Shown: positions 1 to 10,900 of the stretch, piece by piece
How the letters are laid out: each line of letters opens with the position of its first letter
Numbering within the stretch: the first letter of the stretch is position 1
Assembly (NCBI GenBank): GCA_030323885.1
Contig: CM059194.1
Span: 23,548,780 to 23,612,779 of the forward strand
Direction: 5' to 3'
DNA from: Branchipolynoe longqiensis
Taxonomy: Eukaryota > Annelida > Polychaeta > Phyllodocida > Polynoidae
Length of the DNA stretch: 64,000 nt
The notes under the pieces: generated by a model
The model's database searches: none
Told to the model about the DNA's origin: nothing
What the model saw: the letters and a program-made list of their open reading frames with translations, nothing else
Position numbers and translations under genes: made by a program

Positions 1-62
1 GTAGGTTTTTAAAAAAAAGAAGTTTTTGTTAAAATAGTTTGTGTGTGTGTACATTAGTTGAG

Positions 63-417
63 TAAAGTTGCATAGTCCGATGCTTTTGAGTTTTTGCTAT
101 TTTCTGAGATAAATATATTATACTAATCGGTATAATCCACTTTACTTTAGTTTGAAGTAACTTTAATTTTAAATGGCTAAGTTTGAAGATATTTGATGTC
201 AAAACATGCCAAAATAATTTTGGCAAGCACGCCAAAACTCTGACACCATAGACTTCAGTAGTAACTGGTTCAATTAATTGACTTATTATGTCCTTCTATG
301 CAGCAACAAATGCTTAATAAGTGCACCAGTGTCTAAGTTGAATATGTAGAATTAAATCTAGATAAGTGTTTTGGTTTTGAAAATTTTATGTTTTCATCGG
401 CCTATGCAACTTTTAAG
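63..417. mobile_element. TCCGATG-TIR MITE, copy 1
   Basis: About 350 bp, bounded by AAGTTGCATAGTCCGATG and its inverted counterpart (cggcctatgcaactttt). Other full or near-full copies lie at 3877-4203, 9893-10340, 18632-18976 and 48812-49173, with fragments elsewhere. It is non-coding and AT-rich. The superfamily is not determined. Confidence 0.82.
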
Positions 418-674
418 CAGGGGAAATTTCAATCGCGGACCATTGGTTTTCCTCATTCCACTGTTCCTTGCCCTACTATCCCATAGATAAGAATGGCCTG
501 ACAGAAATAAATCAGGAAAATATTTTATGGATTTTCGGGACTTCTACAGTGACGGAAGAAGGTGGAATGGCCGCAAATTTTGACCATATCCGTGGGAGAA
601 AAATTGGGCAAATAATAAAATCCGGAATTCCAGATAAATCCAGAAGATTCTCATCTATGTTATCCTAATAATGC

Positions 675-960
675 TCCAAGCTAAGTAGCGACAAGTATCA
701 ATGTGTAAGTCATTAGTTTGACTCGACCAAGGTTCGAAACCACGGGTTCGAATCCCATAACCTACCAAAACGGGAGGCGGACGCTCGGCCATCTCGTCTG
801 GTTTAACATTTGTATCAGGATTCATGACATGGTGATTTGCGACAGTGCGCACTCGTTCATGGTGGCTTTAGACCCACTGACACATGTCTGGCAGCGCCAT
901 GATACCATATCTCAATCGGTCACATTGTCCTGACACTGAGCCAACCAATTGCTTGGCAGA
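675..960 (-). mobile_element. SINE-A, degenerate copy (tRNA-like head)
   Basis: SINE-A is a roughly 330-400-bp repeat. It has a tRNA-like head (A box tggccgaatgagttgagcg, B box ggttcgaatcc) joined to a body with gtcaggataatgtgactgag and ggcctggtctcccagtgggg. This copy has a clear head (675-801) and a worn body. Confidence 0.72.
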
Positions 961-1129
961 TCCATGCAATGCCAAGGGCCAAGTATCAGTCATAAATTAG
1001 GCCTAACCATACTTAGTAGGCCTAACAATATCCCGGCCCCCACCACCAAGACGCTAATTATACATACACCCTGGGAGACATATATGCCATATATCGAAGT
1101 TTCTAGGAACTGAGAGCGTTGTGTGAATG

Positions 1130-2040
1130 GCTTGCTGGGTTGGTTGTTGGAGTTGAATGTCCTGGCAACATCTAAGCTCATATCAGGATGGGTACCGACT
1201 TGTGACAGTGCACACTCATGGTGACTATATAGTGCTTCCCCACTGTGAGACCAGGCCACCAGCACTATGACCCGACATCCCACTCAGTCACATTGTCCTA
1301 AAACCGAACCAACCCGTCCCTAGGATTAGGAAGCGACAAGAATAAATTTGTAAGTCATTTGTTTGACTCGATCAGAGTTTGAAACCCACGATCTACCAAA
1401 GTGGGAGACGCTCAACTCATTCGGCCATCCCGTCTGGTAACGGCTTGCTGGGTGCTTCCGAAGCAAGGTTGGCTTTTTGCACACGGCTGCCCTTCTTGAT
1501 CATGGGACGCGGTTCCATTTGCACGGGACGCCCGCCACCGTTCACTTCCGGTATCACGTCCACCATGATCGGAAGTACTCCATGGAGCACAACGAGGCGC
1601 TTAATGCTTGACTTCACACACTCAATGCTGGCTTAGTCTGGTTGTTTGTGAGGGGTTTTACGCACTAGCAACATCTGACTTTCAATATCATAACTAGTAT
1701 CGACTTGTGTTTGGTTGTTGCTTTACGTCCTAGCAACATATAAGGTCAAAGGATGGGTACCGACTTGTGACAGTGCGGACTCCTGGCAACTTTATAGTGC
1801 TGCCCCACTGGGAGACCAGGCCGCAGGAACAACGACCCGATATCCCACACAGTCACATTATCCTGATATTGTGCTAACCAGTCCCTCTCCTATCCTATTA
1901 ATACTGCGCGCCAGGCTACGTAGTGACAAGTATCAATTTTATAAGTCATCGGATTGACATCCTTTTTTACACTGGGGATCAAACACCCGACCTTCCGCAC
2001 GGGAAACCTGCGCTCTACCGATTCGGTCACCACGTCTGGT
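1130..2040 (-). mobile_element. SINE-A, two adjacent copies
   Basis: The copies are 1130-1438 and 1709-2040, both with body on the left and tRNA-like head on the right. The left head is of the agacgggatggccgaatgag type. The right one has an agacgtggtgaccgaatcgg-type head. About 270 bp between them (1439-1708) shows nothing recognisable. Confidence 0.78.
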
Positions 2041-2849
2041 ACTGACTTGTGTATCAGTGCGCAGTCTACATGAAAAAGCGCATATACTTATATTCATAAT
2101 TATCATAAGGTATGAATGAAGTTCCATTTTGTCGCTAAATGACTTATTATAATGCCATACTAATGTAATACATTTACAGTAATTTCAATTGTCACTGAAC
2201 CAGGCTGTCCAACAATATGGCACTATTCAAAACCAAACGCTCGACTTTCTACCTGTTTGCGAGAAAAAAACTAGATGTTCGCACTCATGGAAAGGAAGTG
2301 AGAATTGAGGTGTAACCTAAGAAACAGTAATATCGTCTGCTGCAAAGAATTTAGAAAAGGAGGAGGAGCGAAACATTGACAAAAATATGCCATGTAGTGA
2401 TGTATCACTGGAGGCAGTGGCTTGTGGAGTGGCTAGTGGCGCCACCTAGGACCATCCCGAGAAGCACCGCTCCACTCGTTATAATATTGACATAATAAAA
2501 CATACAACACATTTATTTAACAGGCAGTGTGAGTATAAGAAGGAATACCGTGGGTAGGAAATTTTCTGTGAAATATATAAATGTGTGTGTCAAGGTCCGG
2601 ACACCTGTGAAGATATGGAATTCAAGGCTTTTTCAAGGCTGTTTTTTAAATAGGAATTCAAGACTATTTTCATTTGGAATTCAGGGTGGAAAGAAACAAT
2701 GGCGAATGACGATTTCGGACTACTTTAGATCAATGGGGACAGTTTAATGGAATTCAACGTTTTCAATATTAATTACCCAAAATAGGTTAGATTTGAGGTT
2801 TTTAAAGACCTTAAAATGGGGCAAATGAAGTTCAAGACTTTCCAGGCCT

Positions 2850-2860
<11 letters not shown>

Positions 2861-2893
<33 letters not shown>

Positions 2894-2936
2894 TGTGTGT
2901 GTGAGTGTGTGTGTGTATGTGTGTGTGTATGGGTGA
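2861..2936. repeat. (GT)n microsatellite
   Basis: GT dinucleotide tract. The rest of 2041-3132 shows no gene or repeat I can name. Confidence 0.92.
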
Positions 2937-3132
2937 CCTGCTCCCAACACAATATCTATGTTACCCCATCTCATTTAATTTAATTTATATCACCCCCTCC
3001 ACCCCTCTATTTCGATTGCTGATAAGAAAATAAATCCACACTTTAAAATAAAATAAACCCAATCTAATTTCTTGTGTAAAGGTAACTCATACCAATGATT
3101 CAGCACAAGCAATTTTCTTTCTGTCGAATAAG

Positions 3133-3463
3133 TTGGTTGGTGTCTTATGTCCTAGCAACATCTAAGGTCATATCAGGACAGGTACCGACTTGTGACAGTG
3201 TGCACGCATGCTGACTTTATAGTGCTGCCCCACTGGTAAACCAGGCCAGTAGCACCATGACCTGATATCCCACTCAGTCACATTATCCTGACACTGAGCT
3301 AACCAATCCTTGCCCTATGCTAATAATGCTGGGCGCTAGGCTAGGATTAGGAAGCGACAAGTATCAATTTTGTAAGTCATTGGTTTGACTCGACCAGGAA
3401 TTGAACTCCCAACCTTCCACATGGGAAGCATGTGCTCTACCGAATTGGCTACCGCTTCTGGTT
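3133..3463 (-). mobile_element. SINE-A copy (second head type)
   Basis: Body plus a head of the gcggtagccaattcggtaga type, with B-box-like caattcctggtcgagtcaaa. Confidence 0.8.
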
Positions 3464-3876
3464 TCCGGTGAATAAAGACACTTACCAACAATAACAGTGA
3501 AAAATAGAACAAAAGCCAGCTGGGTAATATGCAAGCACTACACTGTAGCAGACCTTCCGCCGCGTTGCTATTCTTGTTATTTGCATATAGCGATAAGTGC
3601 CTGCACCAAAGCTCACCATTAACATCAAATATGTGCGTTATGAGGGTTGAACAAAAAAATTAAACCTACCCTCTAAAAAAAAATATTCATAAAATAATAT
3701 TCATAAAATTTATTTAAAAAAAAGATTTAATTAAAAGAAATAATTTTAATCCAGTAAATAGCCATTCCGTTACTCAATGGAGATTACACACCAAAAATAA
3801 ATAAAATAATAATAATAAATAAATTATTTTAAAACATTAAGACCAGTAAGTAGCCATTCCGTTACTCTACGGAGAT

Positions 3877-4203
3877 TAATAGCTGCATAATCCGATGAAG
3901 CATATAATTTTCAAAACCAAAACAATTATCTACATTTGATTCTACATATCTAACTTAGATACTGGTGCACTCATTAGTCATTTGTCACCACACAGAAAAG
4001 AATACCAAGTCAATTCAATATAACCTGTAGAAGCCTATAGTGTCTAAGAGTTTTTACACGTTTGCACTTCAAATATCTCAAAAGTTAGCCATTTAAAATA
4101 AAAGTTACGTTAAGCTAAAGTGAGGTAGATTAAAACAATCAATTTAATATACTCATCTCAGAAATCTGACAAAAACTCAAAACCATCGGACTATGCAATC
4201 ATA
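3877..4203. mobile_element. TCCGATG-TIR MITE, copy 2
   Basis: Reverse-oriented copy from gctgcataatccgatgaagc to accatcggactatgcaatc. It lies just downstream (transcript sense) of bait exon E. Confidence 0.8.
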
Positions 4204-4311
4204 ACCCCCCTATCCCCCAAAAGATTATATCAGAGAAATAATAAATATTAAAAAAATTAAAGAAAAAGAATAATAATAATATAAAAATAATAATAATAAT
4301 AAAGATAGTAC

Positions 4312-4621
4312 CCAGCCATTTCATTCATCCAGAGCCAAGTTTCTGGAAATTCCTTTCGAATGGTGATGGGCTTGGCGGGCTTTGGCGGCCCTTTTGCCGA
4401 TTCGGCCGAGTTCTGGCCACCACGCCGACGTCCTGCTGTGCCACCCAACAAAGGCGGGCCAGGCTGGCCACGCTGGCCAGCCCGACCCGCCATGCCAGCC
4501 AGGCCAGGCTGGCCACCCCAGCCACCCGGGCCAGACGGGCCAGCCGGGCCAGCCTGGCCAGCCGGGCCAGGCTGACCACCGACCCGACCATATCTTGGAT
4601 AGGCAAAGTCAGGGTACCCTA
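4312..4621 (-). CDS. TEP: Alternative bait-region exon E (collagen-like type)
   Basis: This exon is 310 nt, with acceptor tgtctcag and donor GTACTA. A second AG three bases on (exon start 4618) is a NAGNAG-like alternative. It encodes [13 protein letters not shown], then about 14 consecutive Gly-X-Y triplets ([19 protein letters not shown] and onwards to GQRGQPGPP), an AGRRRGG basic patch, and [20 protein letters not shown]. It is the last of the five in transcript order and the longest. Collagen-like repeats are not a usual part of this family; the conserved tail and phases show that the exon belongs to the gene. Confidence 0.9.
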
Positions 4622-4921
4622 CTGAGACAAGAAAAGACACAAAAAAGAATCATCATTCCAATCCCCCATCTCACAGAAAGGAGCAAGATTGTATAACCGC
4701 CCGACTTTTGTCTGTAAAACCTCACCCTCTTCTTTTCCTTTCTTTTCTTTTCTTGTTATAACCAGAACTGTAAGCACCACTGGAACATTCCACTGTGTCT
4801 ACAAAACAGTGACCCCCCGGTGCTGTAACCAGAATTATCACTCACAAATAAATTTAAATCTTCTCCCTATCTACTCCACTCTCTTTTTAAATTGTGTTTC
4901 CTGCAAAGAAAATATCTGTTC

Positions 4922-4953
<32 letters not shown>

Positions 4954-7900
4954 AAGAAGTAGTGACAATTATACGACACAAGAGTGAGAAATGCAGACGA
5001 TGTTTTTTCCCTTTTGATTGGGACACTGAGAACATCTTGGCGGGAGTAGCTGAAAGTAACTTTAGCCAAATTAATTGTGAGCGAAGACTTTGACGAAGCC
5101 GCTCCTCTTCTGTCGACCTACGTCCACTTCTATGAGTCAACCAGACGGGATTGCCTAATGAGTTGAGCGTCCGTCTCACGTTTTGGTAGATCGTGGGATT
5201 CGAACAATGTCGAGTCAAACTATTGACTTAAAAATTGATACTTGGCGCTTCCTAGCCCGGTGCTCGGCATTATTAGGATAGAGTAAGGACTAGTCGACTC
5301 AATGTCAGGATAATCTGACTGAGTGGGATATCAGGTTGTGGTGCTGGTGGCCTGGTCTCCCAGTGGGGCAGCACTATACAGTTGCCATGAGTGCGCACTG
5401 TCACAAGTCAGTACCTGTCCTGATATGACCTTAGATATTGCCAGGACGCTAGGCTAGGAAGCGAAAAGTATCAATTTATTATGTCATTGGTTTCACTCGG
5501 CCGGGAATTGAACTCCCGATCTGGGGGGGGGGGGGGGGGGGGGCCTGTGCTTTGCCGATTCGGTCACCGCGTCCGAGCGGGGAGGGGGGGGGGGTGCAGG
5601 GGAGGGGAGAATAATGCAAATGTTGCAGTGTATTATTTGCAGCATATAAACCTTAAGGCTGTCACACTACGACGTACGGCGTCAGTGTGTGCTCAACACA
5701 GTATGTAGGCATTCGTCGAACTTTTCAGCTGTGGGGGATAAAAATGGGCGTATGCACAACATACACACAACGTACGTAATGTATGCAGAACATATCTCTG
5801 ACCTATTGCTAGCGTATGAGAGCGTTCATGTGCCTCACAAAAAGTTTGCAAAACACTCGCATACGTTCACGGTACGGTGACCAACGTTACATACGTTACT
5901 CCATCGCTAGAAGTACAGCATATACATTAAATACACTGGAGATACGGCAGGCATAGGTTCGAAGTATGTTAGGAGTATGTAATGCATCTATTGGCAGTAT
6001 GCGGACTGTACGTGGACTGCACGTTCCCACCGGCTGAACGTATGGCTAACGTGCAGCAATGTATACCAATGTATCCCTAACGTACTCCCAATGTACGCCA
6101 ACGTATCCCGAACGTACACACAGCATATGTTCAATGTACGAGCCACACGTCGAAATCTTTGAGCATGCACAAAAATATTTCGGAGCCTCGACGCACGGCG
6201 GCGTACCCCGAACGTACCCAACTTATACATAACGAATGACGATGTATGCCGACGTGTTGATCGAAAATCACATATGTCGGCATATGCTAAGGCTATACGT
6301 CGTACTGTGACAGGCCCTTTAGGGGTCTTAGTACTCTTACTGGGGCTACATCATAAAGTCCGCGCATGTGCACAGGTTAACCAGTGGTGCTGCTATTTAC
6401 AGACGAGTTGTTGATGACGAAGCGATTCCGACCACAACGGTTTGCTCTTAACTGGTCATGCGTGGTGTGGTGTGGCGTGGTGTGGTGTGGTGTGGTGTGG
6501 TGTGGTGTGGTGTGGTGTGGTGTGGTGTAATGGTGTGTGGTGTGGTCCGGTGTGATGTAGTGTGGTGTGGTGCAGTGTATTTAAACTGTTAGTATTAACC
6601 CTATATTAATTATACAGTTAACCGCAGAACTTTCCTCCTTGCAATGTGCGATGTCCCCTCCCCCTTATTTAAAAAAAAGAAAGAAAGTTGTAGCAACAGA
6701 AGTGCTTATCCAATAAACAGCAACTTATTTAATCAGCGCCGAGGCCCTGGTCTTCTTCCATCACCTAAATGAGCCATGGTATGATGGTTGTTGCCTCCAC
6801 CAAGCAGCTACCTAGTGTCATGCTCCCTGCTGCTGCTAAACAACTAGTTAGTCACTTAGTGTACACTAGTGGCGAGAAAACCGCACACACACAACAACAA
6901 AAACAGTACCCAGTCAGTTCATCAGCCCAGATCCAAGTCTCGGGAAATTCCTTGCGGATGGTGACAGGCTTGACTAACTGTGACTGCCCGACCGGCCCTG
7001 CTTTGTTCAGTATGGTACCGTCCGTATCGACACTCCCTCGGGGACCTGCCTGGCCAAACTCCTCAGCCACAGGAGGAGCGCTGTCCATCACTGAGCTATC
7101 AAACATTCGCCGCCTGTAGACAGGGCGCACTATTGACATAATTAAAAAAAAAAAGAGAAACAAAAGTTCATTATTCACAATGGTTGACACCACATCAATT
7201 GTCAACACCACAGCAATGGTTGACACCGCCGCAATGGTTGATGCCAATAAGCAGCAAGGGGTCTTTTATAAGCACTTTCCCACAAACAGGACAGCACATA
7301 CCACAGCCATTGATGAAACAGTTGTGGACCACTGGTTAGAATGGAAAAGATCCCAAACTGCAAATGGCTCCACTGAGCAGGATCGATAGGATGACCGACA
7401 CCTTCAGAGGTGGACACTCTCCCACCTGAGCTCGGTCCCACTCTACAAGTAACCAAAGAAAATTTAACTGTATGATTCAGACCCAAGTGGGACTTGAACA
7501 CTAGTTTGAGAAAACTTGATATATGATAGAGTGTGAGCAGGATCTATATACTAAAGGAAGAAGGAGGTGTGTTGAACTGTGTAACAGCTGGGACAGCAGC
7601 ACATGCACTAATAAATATCAGGGATGAAAGTGCCCTCCTAAAAAAAAGCGGAAATCAAACCAGGATTATTACACCAACGGCAAATTTCTGCGAACACACA
7701 AATTTTCTCCCATATACTTAGCACTGTCAGGGAATCGCAGAAAAATGCCAGAGGTCAGTCAGGCTTAGACTATCTATGTTATCGCCCATACCTAACTCTT
7801 TCTTGCTGGGGTTTTATGTTTTATTTAAGGTCATATAAGAATGGGATTCGAATTAACCAATTGTTGTCAGATACATCCTGATTCCTTGACATTTTGCTTA

Positions 7901-10900
7901 ACATTAATCGGTAAATATCAAATAAACGCGGAAATCGGCGAAAACCGCAGAGAACTTTCATCCCTGAATAATAAACAAAGGCGTAATGAGACACGGAGCA
8001 AAGATAGCCACAATGCACAATACCAAATCATGACTGCAAGACAGAAGACAGAAGACAACTCCACATTTTCTTTTTTTTAAAGATCCAACTAAAGTAACAT
8101 CAACCTCACACTTTACTATAAAAATAAAAAAAGCTAAATGAATATTGCGCACAACACCAAGAGACAATTTGTGTACAAAAACAAAAACAACCAATGGTGG
8201 ATTCAATCAATCCACCATTACAGTACACGGATTCAGAAAGGCATTGCTCAAAATCTACCTGACCACATCGGTCCAGATCCATGTTTCTGGGAAGTCCTTT
8301 CGGACTTTAACAACCGGGTCTGCCGAAGACGAGGTGGTGGCGCCACTGGTGATGGCACCACTGTTGGTGGCGCTATTGGGGGCAGCATCTTCATCAGTGT
8401 CCACAGGGCTATTTTGTGGAGCGTTAGCTACATCGAAGAGCATCTCTTTACTAACCACTATCCGAAGTTGCATTTTGAGGAGGAGGATATAAGGATATGG
8501 GTTATTAGTAATATTAGGGTGCCGAGCAAAATTGTACAATTTTTGTTGACTCTTTTCCTGTTTAAAAAAAAAAGTTAGTTTTATTTAACAACGCTTCTAG
8601 AGCACATGATTTTCATATCATGGGTTATTAGATGTCAAAGATATGGTCATTCTGACATATTTCCTTGGAGGAAACCCGCTGCCGCCAAATAGACTACTCT
8701 TTCCGATAAGCAGCAAGGGGTCTTTTATATGCACTTTCCCACAGACAGGACAGCACATACCACAGGCATTGATGATCCCAGTTGTGGACCACTGGTCTTT
8801 TCCCCCTGTTTTAATCAAATAATAAAAAGTATGCAGAAACAATAGTACCTACTATTTGGCTATGTATGGTTGTTCAATAATAAAGACCTTCACTTCATCG
8901 ATATGCGAGTTTTTCTCCTTCCTGACCAATCAAGATATTTTGGGGTAGATTTTTTTTTTTTTTAAGGCGATTGAAAAAGATTTCTATTGTAAATGTCTTT
9001 TTGGCTTTGAGTGTTAAATGTGCTTTACAACAGAAAAGGTACTTTTCAAGAAAACAAATATAGATACATACATTTGTACCATTAAAGAGAAAGAGTAGGC
9101 GAACAGGCAACATTGTTTCCCTCGTCAATCCTGGCAGAGCTTCTGTACACAGCTCATACCAAAGTGTCAGTGCAGCTTCTAACAAGGGTTTTCCCCAGCA
9201 CTCAAATTAAGCCTTGCAAATTCACAGTTTATTTTTTTAACATTTCAATTGCAGACAACTGGTCTTCATTCCAGTGTTTTTGTTCTCTCCTAGTCTTGCA
9301 GAGTCCCAGGCAAGGCAGCGACAAGTATAAATTTGGTAAGGTCTTTAAATTTGGTAAGGTCTTTGGCTTGACTAGGTTGATGGGGTTGGGGGCGGTGGGA
9401 GAGGGTGGGGTGGGGTGGTTTTGTTTGTTTGTTTGTTGTTGTTTTACGTCCTAGCAACATCTAAGGTCATATCAGGACGGGTACCGACTTGTGACAGTGT
9501 GCACTCATGGCGACTTTATAGTGCTGTCCCACTGGGAAACCAGGCCGCCGGCACCATGACCTGGTATCCCACTCAGTCACATTATCCTGACACTGAGCAC
9601 ACCAGTCCTTGCCCTATCCTAATAATGCCGAGCGCCTGGCTAGGAAGCGACAAGTATCAATTTTAAAGTCATTGGTTTGACTCGACCGGGACTCGAACCC
9701 ACGACCCCACGATCTACCAGCACGGGAGACGGACGCTCTAACTCATTCGGCCATCCCGTCTGGTCGTGAGTGGGTGTCCAATTCACATCTTCACAGGAAA
9801 TGAGCCCTCAACTCATTTGGCAATTCCAGCTGGTCACCATTCAGCTCCTTATGAGCAGGTCAGCAAATGAGATAAATGCCAATTACAACTGAATAAAAGT
9901 TGCATAGTCCGATGGTTTTGAGTTTCCGTCATTTTCTTAGATAAATATATTATAATCTACATTACTTTAGTTTGAAGCAATTTTTTTTGTAATGGCTAAC
10001 TTTGGAGATATTTGAGGTGCAACATGCTAAATTAATGTTGGCATGTTTGCCAAAACTATGATGCCACAAGTCTCAGCAGTAACAGGTTCGCATAAATTGA
10101 CTCAGTATTCACTTCTATGTGGCAAGAAACGCCTAATAAGTACATTAATATCTAAGTTATATATGTGGGATCAAATCTAGATAATAGTTCTGGTGGGTTG
10201 TTTTTTTAATGGGTTTTTGTTGTTGTAAATGATCATTTTATTCAGCAAATAAAGGTATTTTTTTCAGCGCCGAGGCACTGCTCTTCGGGCCATATGATTT
10301 TGAAAACGTCATGCTTTTATCGGATTATGCAACTTTAAGTGCTATCCTATAGCTTTGACAGTTATTGTGGGATTGGCCACAGCACTTTCGGATTGTCAAC
10401 CTGTGTTGGGGTAAAGCCACATGTGCAAAGATGCACCACCCACCCTCCCACACACACACACACACACAGACACACACACACACACAGACACACACACACA
10501 CAGACACACCCCACACACACACACACCTCTATGAACAACCAGCTTAAGCCACCCAGGTGGGAAAATCCCGTAAAGAGTGAATTGACAAAACCCTAACTTA
10601 GACATTGAATGGATATTACTCACTCTAAAAACAGACAACTCATTAATATCATCACCGCTACCCGTCCATCTCACTTCCATGTTTCCTCCTATTTTAATTG
10701 CACCCATCTTTTTCCCCCAATTTAAAATAAAGAAAGTGCAAATCAAAGTACTTTTGGACGAAAAACAAAGAAGCTAGAGCTGAAATATTATTGGACCTTG
10801 TGGAATTTCGCAGACGTGCTGTGCTACTAGCATTTAAGTGGTATCTGGTTCCATCGAGGAGAAAGCTGTTAGTGTTAGTCAAAGTTTTGCTTGTTTATTT

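Noticed and set aside
1..4300. A sixth bait exon or the thioester (GCGEQ) exon
   Set aside because: No FPE-W-type tail and no GCGEQ-like string was found on the minus strand here. The downstream gene half must lie outside the window.
8540..8556. Acceptor aaacag at 8557 for bait exon C
   Set aside because: It is a good-looking site, but its phase does not fit exon 17. The acceptors at 8457, 8445 and 8427 do fit.
9680..9765. Functional tRNA gene (Leu/Ser-like A and B boxes)
   Set aside because: The same boxes recur in over 20 SINE-A copies and are followed by the SINE body, not by a complete acceptor stem.
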